Program-made: the position numbers and the translations under genes
Assembly: GCA_937872175.1 (NCBI GenBank)
Contig: CALMPI010000018.1
Span: 62,001-126,000 of the forward strand
Reading direction: 5' to 3'
DNA from: an uncultured Flavobacteriales bacterium
Lineage (GTDB): Bacteria; Bacteroidota; Bacteroidia; Flavobacteriales_F; PHOS-HE28
Length of the DNA stretch: 64,000 nt
In this document: piece after piece, positions 39,362 through 47,366 of the stretch
Layout of the letters: the number at the start of each line of letters is the position of its first letter
Position numbering within the stretch: position 1 is the first letter of the stretch
Notes under the pieces: model-generated
Database searches by the model: none
What the model saw: the letters and a program-made list of their open reading frames with translations, nothing else
Told to the model about the DNA's origin: nothing

Positions 39362-40435
39362 ATGAAACCCTTCGAGGGCCTGCTCGTCGTGGAAACCGCC
39401 GGTGTACTGGCCGGACCTAGCGTCGGCCTGTTCTTCGCCGAGCTCGGTGCGCGGGTGGTGAAGGTGGAGAACCAGCGCGCGGGAGGCGATGTCACCCGCC
39501 GGTGGAAGCTGCCGACCGAAGATCCCACCGCACCGGTGAGCGCCTACTTCAGCAGCGTGAACTGGGGCAAGGAGCATCTGCTGCTCGACCTTCAGTCCAC
39601 CGAAGGCCGGATCCGACTGGACGCCTTGCTGCACCAGGCGGACGTGCTGGTGACCAACCACCTTTCCGGCGATGAGGAGAAGCTCGGCCTGTCGCGCGAT
39701 CGGGTGCGGTCCCTGAACCCCCGGCTCGTGCACGGCCACATTGCCGGTTTCGCCGACCGCAGTGACCGGCCCGCCTTCGATGTGGTGCTGCAGGCCGAGA
39801 CCGGCTACATCAGCATGACCGGCACCGATGCCGGCCACCTGGCCAAGCTGCCCATCGCGCTGATCGACGTGCTGGCCGCGCACCAGCTGAAGGAGGGGAT
39901 CCTTCTCGCCCTGATCCAACGCGCCTCCACCGGCCGCGGGGCCTTCGTGGAGGTCTCCCTGGAGGAGGCCGCGCTCAGCGGACTGATCAACCAGGCCAGC
40001 AATCAACTGATGGCCGGCCATGTGGCCGCCCCGATCGGCACCCTGCACCCCAACATCGCGCCGTACGGGGAACTGTTCCCCTGCCTGGACGGTGGACGCA
40101 TCATCCTCGCGGTGGGCAGCGATGCCCAGTTCGCGAACCTCTGCACCGTGCTCGGCCATCCCGGGCTCGCCACGGATCCCCGCTTCCGCACCAACCGGGA
40201 CCGTGTGGTGCACCGCACCGCCCTGGCCGAAGCACTGGCGCCTGCCATCGCGCACCAAAAGCGGGACGACCTGCTCGCCGCCTTGCGGACCGCCCAGGTG
40301 CCGGCCGGTGCGGTGCGCGCCCTCGACGAGGTGATGGGCTCCCCCGCCGCGCGCGCCATGACGCTGTCAGCCACGATCGATGGGGTGATGACGCACCGCA
40401 TCCGCGGCAACGCTTTCCGCATCACCGACCTTTAA
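39362..40435 (+). CDS. CaiB/BaiF-family CoA-transferase
   Basis: The 357-residue class III CoA-transferase has FEGLLVVETAGVLAGPSVGLFFAELGARVVKVE at the N-terminus (core LAGPSVGLFFAELGA), WGKEHLLLDL, and a domain pair typical of alpha-methylacyl-CoA racemase and formyl-CoA transferase relatives. In many family members the catalytic Asp lies in a QAxxG(L/Y) context; here QAETGYISMTG is the equivalent region. The enzyme moves CoA between carboxylic acids; substrates are unknown. A TACACTTG box ends 5 bases before the ATG. Confidence 0.88.
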   Translation: MKPFEGLLVVETAGVLAGPSVGLFFAELGARVVKVENQRAGGDVTRRWKLPTEDPTAPVSAYFSSVNWGKEHLLLDLQSTEGRIRLDALLHQADVLVTNHLSGDEEKLGLSRDRVRSLNPRLVHGHIAGFADRSDRPAFDVVLQAETGYISMTGTDAGHLAKLPIALIDVLAAHQLKEGILLALIQRASTGRGAFVEVSLEEAALSGLINQASNQLMAGHVAAPIGTLHPNIAPYGELFPCLDGGRIILAVGSDAQFANLCTVLGHPGLATDPRFRTNRDRVVHRTALAEALAPAIAHQKRDDLLAALRTAQVPAGAVRALDEVMGSPAARAMTLSATIDGVMTHRIRGNAFRITDL

Positions 40436-40998
40436 GCGGAACGTTCCCGGGTGCGGAACTGCAGCTGCGCGTGCTTCAGGATCGCGAGCAAGCGCGCGGC
40501 CTCCGCATCGTTGAGGCCCTTGCCGAAGGCCACCTTGCGGCCCAGGGCGGTGAACTGCAGGCGCTCGCCCCCCATCACCCAGAAGCTCTCGTTGAGATGC
40601 CACTTCCACGACCGTTGGTCGCGGTCCAGCGGCCCCAGGTCGCTGATGTTCTCCATCGCATGATCGGTGGCCTTGCCGTACCCGAGGACGCTGTCCTTGA
40701 TCGTGAGGACACCATCCTTGATCCGCCAGAGCTCGAAGCCCTTGAGCCGCCAGAGCGCCGCGCGGCCCACCCGCACCAGGAAGTAGGTCCAGAACGCCAG
40801 GAACACGAAGAGGTACTGGCGCAGCTCGCCCTTCGGCTGCCGCAGCGCCTCCCACAGGATCAACCCTCCGCACACCAGCCACGCCAGGGTCCAGGCCACC
40901 AGCAGCGCCTCGCGGCCGCGGGACAGGCGCGCACTGATCACCACCGTGGTGCGGCCCGGCTCCCGGTTCACGCTCACGCGATCGCTCACCCGCTCCAT
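40432..40998 (-). CDS. Hypothetical membrane protein (two helices)
   Basis: The 188-residue protein has two adjacent membrane helices (EALLVAWTLAWLVCGGLILWEAL and RQYLFVFLAFWTYFLV) and a soluble C-terminal half (ELWRIKDGVLTIKDS, WKWHLNESFWVMGGERLQF). The C-terminal half resembles bacterial PH-like domains, by inference. The ATG at 40998 overlaps the bshA stop, so it is coupled to bshA. It converges with the CoA-transferase gene. Confidence 0.6.
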   Translation of the reverse strand: MERVSDRVSVNREPGRTTVVISARLSRGREALLVAWTLAWLVCGGLILWEALRQPKGELRQYLFVFLAFWTYFLVRVGRAALWRLKGFELWRIKDGVLTIKDSVLGYGKATDHAMENISDLGPLDRDQRSWKWHLNESFWVMGGERLQFTALGRKVAFGKGLNDAEAARLLAILKHAQLQFRTRERSA

Positions 40999-42146
40999 CA
41001 CCCCAACGGCGTTCCGATGACCTCGGTGTACAGCGCTTCGTAGCGCGGCAGGATGGTGCGGACGTCGAACAGCCGGGCCTGCTCAAAGGCGCCCTGGCGG
41101 AACTGCTCCAACGTGGCCTCGTCCTTCAGGATGGCGACCGCGTGCTCCGCCATGCGGTCCACATCGCCCACCGGGCTCAGCATGCCGCTGATGCCGTGCC
41201 GCACGACCTCGGGTGTGCCACCGGTGTCGGTGCTCACCACGGGTACACGGCACGCCATGGCCTCCAGGGCCGCCAGGCCGAAGCTCTCGCTCTCGCTGGT
41301 GAGCACGAAGAGGTCACAGCTCGCGAGGATGTCCTCGGGGTCGGTCATCTTGCCCAGGAAGAAGGCATCGTGGCACAGGTCGCTGCCGCGGCAGAGCATC
41401 TCCACGCGCTGCCGGTCCGGGCCATCGCCGATCATCAGCAGGCGGCTGGGGATGCGCTCGCGCACCTTGGCGAAGACGCGCATCACGTCCTCCACGCGCT
41501 TCACCGGCCTGAAGTTGGAGATGTGGACCAGAAGCTTCTCCCCGTTCGGTGCGTAGCGCGCCCGCAACTTGGGATCCGGCGCCGCGTACTGGTCCGTGCA
41601 CACGAAGTTGGGGATCACCCGGATGTCGCGCCCGCCCTGGTCGGGGCCTTTCACCGGGAAGTGGGCGTAGGTGTCGCGCTTCAGGCTTTCGCTCACCGCG
41701 GTCACCGCATCGGACCGGTCGATGCTGAAGGTGATCACCGGTTCGAAGCTCGGGTCTCGGCCCACCAGCGTGATGTCCGTGCCGTGCAGGGTGGTGATGA
41801 AGGGAAGCCGGATGCCCTGGGACGCGAGGATCTGCTGCGCCATCCACGCGGCGCTGGCATGCGGGATCGCATAGTGAACGTGCACCAGGTCGAGCCCCTC
41901 GTAGCGGGCCACGTCCACGATCTTGCTGGCGAGCACCAGCTCGTACGGCGGATAGTCGAACAGCGGGTAGTCGCTCACGCGCACCTCGTGGTAGAATACC
42001 TGGCCTTGGTGGTCGCGCAGCCGCACCGGGCGGTCGTAGGTGATGAAGTGCACGATGTGGCCTTTCTGGGCCAGGGCGAGCCCGAGCTCCGTGGCCACCA
42101 CGCCACTGCCGCCGAAGGTGGGGTAACAGACGATGCCGATGCGCAT
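40998..42146 (-). CDS. bshA: N-acetyl-alpha-D-glucosaminyl-L-malate synthase
   Basis: The 382-residue GT4 glycosyltransferase is the first enzyme of bacillithiol synthesis, joining UDP-GlcNAc and L-malate. It shows the BshA N-terminus IGIVCYPTFGGSGVVATELG, LVHVHYAIPHASAAWMA, TTLHGTDITLVG, ISNFRPVKRVEDV and the donor-binding ESFGLAALEAMACRVPVVSTDTGG (core SFGLAALEAMAC). Bacillithiol use is typical of many Bacteroidota. The other bsh genes are not in this window. ATG 42146 is chosen because MRIGIV is the conserved start. Confidence 0.93.
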   Translation of the reverse strand: MRIGIVCYPTFGGSGVVATELGLALAQKGHIVHFITYDRPVRLRDHQGQVFYHEVRVSDYPLFDYPPYELVLASKIVDVARYEGLDLVHVHYAIPHASAAWMAQQILASQGIRLPFITTLHGTDITLVGRDPSFEPVITFSIDRSDAVTAVSESLKRDTYAHFPVKGPDQGGRDIRVIPNFVCTDQYAAPDPKLRARYAPNGEKLLVHISNFRPVKRVEDVMRVFAKVRERIPSRLLMIGDGPDRQRVEMLCRGSDLCHDAFFLGKMTDPEDILASCDLFVLTSESESFGLAALEAMACRVPVVSTDTGGTPEVVRHGISGMLSPVGDVDRMAEHAVAILKDEATLEQFRQGAFEQARLFDVRTILPRYEALYTEVIGTPLG

Positions 42147-42215
42147 GTGAACACCGGGGGCGGATGGACCCACCGGGGGTGCAAAGGTGCGGCGAGGGGC
42201 GGATGGTGCCGACGC

Positions 42216-42737
42216 TCACTCCTCCGCCTGCGCCATCGCCAGCTTGAAACAATCGCAGCCCAGCGCCCCGTCCACGAAGTGCTTCAACACACGCATCTCG
42301 TCGGTGGCCTGCCCCCTGCCCGCCCGGGCGAGCAGGAACAGCACCACGGCCCCCACGGCGCACACCGGCAACGCCCAAAAGCCCCAGGCCAGGTGATCCA
42401 GCGAGAGCTGCGCGAACCCCAGCGTGGCACCTGTCATCGCCAGCAGGCTGAGCACGATGTACCCGGCGCTGAACAGCATCCAGATGCCGGGGGACGGACC
42501 GATGAGGCAGCGCACCAGGGTGCCGCCGGCCTGCACCTCCAGGTTGATGTCCATCTGGGGCGACCACGCGTGCGTCGCCTTGCTCGGGAAGCTCAGCACC
42601 AGATGGTCGTCCGCGTTCTTCAACCACAGCTGGTGCGGGTTCTCCTCGCGCAAGCGCGCACCGATCCGCCGCACCACCTCCGCCTTGGCCAACGGGGTGG
42701 TGAACCGGAACCGGGGCCGGAACTCCAGGACGCTCAT
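42216..42737 (-). CDS. Hypothetical protein with two membrane helices
   Basis: The 173-residue protein has a soluble N-terminal half (FRPRFRFTTPLAKAEVVRRIGARL, LWLKNADDHLVLSFP) and two hydrophobic helices (IWMLFSAGYIVLSLLAMTG and WALPVCAVGAVVLFLLARAG), ending with a short CDCF tail. I recognise no family. It lies 69 bases upstream of bshA on the same strand and is divergent from hutI. Confidence 0.6.
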   Translation of the reverse strand: MSVLEFRPRFRFTTPLAKAEVVRRIGARLREENPHQLWLKNADDHLVLSFPSKATHAWSPQMDINLEVQAGGTLVRCLIGPSPGIWMLFSAGYIVLSLLAMTGATLGFAQLSLDHLAWGFWALPVCAVGAVVLFLLARAGRGQATDEMRVLKHFVDGALGCDCFKLAMAQAEE

Positions 42738-42825
42738 GTGGGTGAAGATGGACCTCCGCCCTTGCCCCGGGCCTGACCGCCGTCAGTCTTCGGCGCGCGC
42801 CACACTTGCCCTTTCTTTGCCGCGC

Positions 42826-44094
42826 ATGCGGCGTCTCCTCATCAAGAACGCGAAGGCCCTGCTGGGCGTCCATCCCACGGGCACCGACCGGGTGGGCGGA
42901 CGGGCCATGGCCGAACTGCCCGTCATCGAGGAGGGCTGGCTGCTGGCGGAGCATGGCCGCATCACCGCCGTGGGACACATGGCCGACCGGCCGGACATCG
43001 CCGACACGGACGACCTGACCGTGATCGATGCCACGGACCGGTTGGTGCTGCCCGGCTGGTGCGACCCGCACACGCACGTGGTCTTCGCCGCCCCGCGCGA
43101 GGAGGAGTTTGTGGACAAGATCCGCGGGCTCAGCTACCAGGACATCGCCGCCCGTGGTGGTGGCATCCTCAACAGCGCACGCACGCTGCGGATGATGTCC
43201 GAGGAGGACCTGTTCGACCGTGCGCGGGCCCGGCTTGTGGACATGATGCGTCAGGGGACCGTGGCCGTGGAGATCAAGAGCGGCTACGGGCTGAGCGCCG
43301 AGAGCGAGCTGAAGATGCTGCGCGTGGTGAAGCGGCTCAAGCAGGCCCTTCCACTGCGCATCAAGGCCACGCTGCTTGCAGCCCATGCCCTGCCGCCGGA
43401 GTTCGCCCACGACCGGAAGGGTTACGTGGACCTGATCACCGGGGAGCTCATCCCGCAGGTGGCGACGGAAGGGCTGGCCGATTTCGTGGACGTGTTCTGC
43501 GAGACGAACTACTTCACCGTCGACGAGATGGAGCGCATTCTGGAGGCCGGCGCGCGCCATGGGCTGCCGGGCAAGGTGCACTTGAACCAGTTCACCAGCC
43601 TGGGCGGCATCGCGGCCGCCGTGCGGCACGGTGCGCTCAGCGTGGACCATCTGGAGGTGATGGAACCGGCGGACCTCGACGCGCTCGAGCACGGGCGTAC
43701 CATCCCCACGCTGCTGCCGTCGTGCTCGTTCTTCCTGCGCATCCCCTACGCCCCGGCGCGGGCCTTGATCGAGCGGGGCTGTGCGGTGGCGCTGGCCACG
43801 GACCACAACCCCGGCAGCACACCCAGCGGCAACATGAACCTGGTGCTCTCGCTCGCCTGCATCCACCTGCGCATGCTGCCCGAGGAGGCCGTGAACGCCG
43901 GCACCCTGAACGCCGCCGCCGCCATGGACCTTTCGGGCGAGCTCGGCAGCCTCACCCCAGGCAAGCGGGCCAGCCTGCTCATCACGCGCCCGGTGCCCTC
44001 CCTGGCCTACCTGCCGTACGCCTTCGGCACCGACCACCTCGACACCGTCATCATCGATGGAACGATCATCCGGACCGGAGACGCCCCTGCCTGA
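42826..44094 (+). CDS. hutI: Imidazolonepropionase
   Basis: The 422-residue metal-dependent amidohydrolase opens the ring of 4-imidazolone-5-propionate to N-formimino-L-glutamate in histidine degradation. Metal ligands are in GWCDPHTHVVFA; other family marks are GGGILNSARTLR, VAVEIKSGYGLSAESELKMLRV (core KSGYGLSAESE), LAAHALPPEF and ALATDHNPGSTP. The product is the substrate of the FtcD-like enzyme encoded at 45628. A TTTCTTTG box ends 6 bases before the ATG. The 3' end overlaps the CPBP protease gene by 38 bases. Confidence 0.93.
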   Translation: MRRLLIKNAKALLGVHPTGTDRVGGRAMAELPVIEEGWLLAEHGRITAVGHMADRPDIADTDDLTVIDATDRLVLPGWCDPHTHVVFAAPREEEFVDKIRGLSYQDIAARGGGILNSARTLRMMSEEDLFDRARARLVDMMRQGTVAVEIKSGYGLSAESELKMLRVVKRLKQALPLRIKATLLAAHALPPEFAHDRKGYVDLITGELIPQVATEGLADFVDVFCETNYFTVDEMERILEAGARHGLPGKVHLNQFTSLGGIAAAVRHGALSVDHLEVMEPADLDALEHGRTIPTLLPSCSFFLRIPYAPARALIERGCAVALATDHNPGSTPSGNMNLVLSLACIHLRMLPEEAVNAGTLNAAAAMDLSGELGSLTPGKRASLLITRPVPSLAYLPYAFGTDHLDTVIIDGTIIRTGDAPA

Positions 44095-44848
44095 GGACCG
44101 CCTCGACCCCGAGCTGTCGATGCCGCCGGGCCTGCGCTTCGCCCGCGGCATGGGCATCTTCCTCATCGTGTTCACCACCTTCTTCCTGGTGCAGACGGGG
44201 GTGTTCATCGCCCATTGCCGCTCGGTGACCCCGGCGCTGCAGGATCTGGCCCTGTCCGACCTTCTGCAGGACCCTGCGCTCGTGGACGCGATGCAGCAAC
44301 AGAGCACCAACGGTTCGGCCATCGCCAAAGCCAGCCTGTGGAGCGGCCTCGTCGCGCTGCTGCTGCTGCTGGTGCTGGTGCGCCAATGGGTGGGCCCGCA
44401 CCTGCGCCGGTTCCTGGGGCTGCGCGCGCCCACGTGGCGTGCCGCGCTCACCTGGACCGGGGTCTTCATCCTGGTGGCGGCCGCCCAGGAAGTGCTGAGC
44501 CGGCTGTTCCCGGCGTTCACCACGGACTTCATGGCCCAGGTGGTGCGCACCGCGGACGATCCGCTGATGCTGGTGCTGGGCATTGGTGTGCTGCCGGCCC
44601 TCTTCGAGGAAGCGCTGGTGCGCGGGCTGCTCTACGGTTCGTTGCGGCAGATCAGCGACGAGCACGTGGCCGTGGCCTTGAGCGCGGGCACGTTCACGCT
44701 GATGCACATGCAGTATCCCGCGCCGATCCTGCTGCTGGTGCTGATGCTCGGCGTGGTGCTGGGCTACGCCCGATCGCGCACCGGTTCCATCTGGGTGCCC
44801 GTGGGCCTGCACATGCTGAACAACCTGGTGAGCCTGGCGATCGCCTGA
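44057..44848 (+). CDS. CPBP-family intramembrane metalloprotease
   Basis: The 263-residue membrane protein has the CPBP/CAAX-protease motifs LFEEALVRGLLYGSL (EExxxR), FTLMHMQYP and VGLHMLNNLVSL (HxxxN). These proteins cleave prenylated or other substrates in the membrane or serve in bacteriocin self-protection. The proposed ATG overlaps hutI by 38 bases. A later start is possible, since the first residues (SSGPETPLPEDRLDPE) are hydrophilic. It is convergent with the gene at 44849. Confidence 0.85.
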   Translation: MERSSGPETPLPEDRLDPELSMPPGLRFARGMGIFLIVFTTFFLVQTGVFIAHCRSVTPALQDLALSDLLQDPALVDAMQQQSTNGSAIAKASLWSGLVALLLLLVLVRQWVGPHLRRFLGLRAPTWRAALTWTGVFILVAAAQEVLSRLFPAFTTDFMAQVVRTADDPLMLVLGIGVLPALFEEALVRGLLYGSLRQISDEHVAVALSAGTFTLMHMQYPAPILLLVLMLGVVLGYARSRTGSIWVPVGLHMLNNLVSLAIA

Positions 44849-45577
44849 TCACCACCGCACGTGCACGAAAAGGGCGGGGAACCCGACGCTGAAGCGCCAC
44901 GGATCCGCCCACGGCTCCACCTCGGGCGCCGTGCCCGTGATGGAACTGGCGACCAGAAAGCGCCAGCGGAGGCCCAGGGGCACGCGGGCCTCCAGTTCGA
45001 TGCGCCGGCCCACTTTGTAGCTCATGCCCAGCGCCGCCTCCAGGCCCAGATCCCCCCAGCCATCGCGCCGCTCGCCGTCCAGTGCGCTCACATACCCTGA
45101 GATCTCCTCCAGGATGCAGCTCGTGCAGGGGATCGTGTCCGGCGTCAGCCCGATCGCCGTCCGCACGGCCTCCTGCTGCTCCAGGCCGAGGACCAGCGAG
45201 ATCCCGGCGGATGGCGCGAAGACCCGGTCGCGGTGCTGGACCACGGCGCCCACCCGCAGCGCGTGGGACCGTTCGCGAGCCACGATGCGCTCCTGCTCGA
45301 AGGTGAGGCTGTCCACCACCACCAGCACGTCCCGGTCCTCCTCCCAACGATCGCTCACGTACCCGTAGCCCACCCGCCAGGCCACATCACCCCAGGCCCA
45401 CCGCTGCAGGGCCAGGTCCACCTGCTGGAACGGCAGCGGATCGTTGGCGGTGAGCACGGAGCGCACGGGTCCCACCAGGTCCACGGATGCCGACCACCGT
45501 GGCTCCGCAGGAAGCGTCGGCTCCTGGGCCATGGCGGACGAACCCACCAGTACAGCGGCCCAGGCGGCGTGCTTCAT
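44849..45577 (-). CDS. Hypothetical exported protein
   Basis: The 242-residue protein has a signal peptide (AAWAAVLVGSSAMAQ). The body has alternating strands and aromatic residues (RWSASVDLVGPVRSVL, WAWGDVAWRVGYGYVS, LGMSYKVGRRIELEARVPLG) and ends in VHVRW, consistent with a small outer-membrane barrel. There is no named family. A TACCTTGC box lies 5 bases before the ATG on the minus strand. It is divergent from ftcD. Confidence 0.62.
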   Translation of the reverse strand: MKHAAWAAVLVGSSAMAQEPTLPAEPRWSASVDLVGPVRSVLTANDPLPFQQVDLALQRWAWGDVAWRVGYGYVSDRWEEDRDVLVVVDSLTFEQERIVARERSHALRVGAVVQHRDRVFAPSAGISLVLGLEQQEAVRTAIGLTPDTIPCTSCILEEISGYVSALDGERRDGWGDLGLEAALGMSYKVGRRIELEARVPLGLRWRFLVASSITGTAPEVEPWADPWRFSVGFPALFVHVRW

Positions 45578-45599
45578 GGCGGGCAAGGTAGCGGCCCGC

Positions 45600-45607
45600 T
45601 AGCTTTG
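45600..45607 (+). promoter_or_regulatory. TAnnTTTG -7 box for ftcD
   Basis: TAGCTTTG is a perfect match, 20 bases before the ATG at 45628, so the leader is expected to be about 15 bases. Confidence 0.55.
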
Positions 45608-45627
45608 CGGCCCCATCACCCACGCCC

Positions 45628-47322
45628 ATGCAGCGCCCCATCATCGAATGCGTTCCCAACATCAGTGAAGGCCGCGACCGCGCCAAGATCGACGCCATCG
45701 TGGCCGCGGCCGCCGGTGTGGAAGGCGTGCGCGTGCTCGACGTGGACCCCGGCAAGGCCACCAACCGCACGGTGATCACCTTCGTGGGCGAGCCGGAACC
45801 CGTGTGCGAGGCGGCCTTCCGACTGGTGAAGAAGGCGCAGGAGCTGATCGACATGCGCACGCACAGCGGCGAGCATCCGCGCTTCGGCGCCACGGACGTG
45901 TGCCCGCTGGTGCCCATCAGCGGCATCACCCTGGATGAGCTGGTGCCCTACGCGCAGACGCTTGGTGAGCGCATCGGCAGGGAACTGGCGATCCCCGTGT
46001 ACCTGTACGAGCGTGCGGCCAGCGAGGAGAAGCGCCGCAACCTGGCCAACAACCGCGCGGGCGAGTACGAGGGGTTGAAGAAGAAGCTCGTGGACCCCGC
46101 CTGGAAGCCGGACTTCGGTCCGGCCGCCTTCACCGAGAGCGCGGCCCGCAGCGGCGCCATCGCCGTGGGCGCCCGCAAGCTGCTGGTGGCCTACAACATC
46201 AACCTCAACACCACGAGCACCCGCCGCGCCAACGCCATCGCCTTCGACATCCGCGAGGCGGGAAGGGTGAAGCGCGACGGCGACCCGCTCACCGGCAAGC
46301 CCGTGCTCGATGCCGATGGGAACCCGGTGACCATCCCCGGCAAGTTGAAGTGCGTGAAGGGCATCGGCTGGTTCATCGAGGAATACGGCATCGCCCAGCT
46401 CTCGCTCAACCTCACGGACATCGACGTGACCCCGATGCACATCGCCTTCGACGAGGCGTGCAAAAGCGCGCAGGAACGCGGCATCCGCGTCACCGGCAGC
46501 GAGCTCGTGGGCCTGGTGCCCAAGCAGGCGCTGCTGGATGCCGCCGACTTCTTCCTGAAGCGGCAGGAGCGCAGCCTCGGCATCAGCGAACGCGAGAAGA
46601 TCAAGCTGGCGGTGAAGAGCCTGGGACTCGATGACCTCGCGCCCTTCGACCCGGAGAAGCGCGTGATCGAGCACCTCCTGGCCGATGCCAAGGATGAGCG
46701 CCTGGCGCGCATGGACCTGAAGCGCTTCAGCGAGGAGACCGCGGCGGAGAGCCCTGCCCCCGGTGGTGGCAGCGTGGCCGCGTACTGCGGTGCGCTGGGC
46801 GCCGCGCTGGGCACCATGGTGGCCAACCTCAGTGCGCACAAGCGCGGCTGGGACGAGCGTTGGGAGGAGTTCAGCATGTGGGCGGTGAAGGGCGAAGGGT
46901 ACCGGCAGGAACTGATCCGCCTGGTGGACGAGGACACCAAGGCCTACGACCGCATCCTGGCCGCCATGGGCCTGGCCAAGGACACGCCGGAGCAGGCGGC
47001 CACGCGCAAGGACGCCATCCGCGAGGCCACCAAGGGCGCGATCATGGTTCCGCTGCGCACCCTGGAGGTGTGCGTGGAGAGCATGGACGTGATGAAGGCC
47101 ATGGCGGAGAAGGGGCTGAAGGCCAGCGTGAGCGATGCCGGCGTGGGCGCCATGTGCGCGCGCACCGGGGCGCTGGGCGGCTACCTCAATGTGCGCATCA
47201 ACTGCGCCGGCCTGGACGACGAGGCGTGGAAGAAGGACGTGCTCGCCAAGGCGGACGCGCTGAAGGCGAAGGCCGAAGCCCTGGAGGCCGAGGTGATGGC
47301 CCTGGTCCTCGACAAGGTGTAG
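45628..47322 (+). CDS. ftcD: Bifunctional glutamate formimidoyltransferase / formimidoyltetrahydrofolate cyclodeaminase
   Basis: The 564-residue fusion has formiminotransferase N-terminal and C-terminal subdomains in about residues 1-330 (IIECVPNISEGRD, MRTHSGEHPRFGATDVCPLVPI with core HSGEHPRFGATD, LTDIDVTPMHIAF), then a cyclodeaminase domain in about 360-550 (ESPAPGGGSVAAYCGALGAAL, core PAPGGGSVAAYCGA). It takes the formimino group from N-formiminoglutamate to tetrahydrofolate and releases ammonia, completing histidine breakdown begun with HutI. The two genes are separated by two unrelated genes. hutH and hutU are not in the window. Confidence 0.94.
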   Translation: MQRPIIECVPNISEGRDRAKIDAIVAAAAGVEGVRVLDVDPGKATNRTVITFVGEPEPVCEAAFRLVKKAQELIDMRTHSGEHPRFGATDVCPLVPISGITLDELVPYAQTLGERIGRELAIPVYLYERAASEEKRRNLANNRAGEYEGLKKKLVDPAWKPDFGPAAFTESAARSGAIAVGARKLLVAYNINLNTTSTRRANAIAFDIREAGRVKRDGDPLTGKPVLDADGNPVTIPGKLKCVKGIGWFIEEYGIAQLSLNLTDIDVTPMHIAFDEACKSAQERGIRVTGSELVGLVPKQALLDAADFFLKRQERSLGISEREKIKLAVKSLGLDDLAPFDPEKRVIEHLLADAKDERLARMDLKRFSEETAAESPAPGGGSVAAYCGALGAALGTMVANLSAHKRGWDERWEEFSMWAVKGEGYRQELIRLVDEDTKAYDRILAAMGLAKDTPEQAATRKDAIREATKGAIMVPLRTLEVCVESMDVMKAMAEKGLKASVSDAGVGAMCARTGALGGYLNVRINCAGLDDEAWKKDVLAKADALKAKAEALEAEVMALVLDKV

Positions 47323-47366
47323 ACCGCTGACAACACACTGGGCCTCATGGCCGTATAATCCATGAG

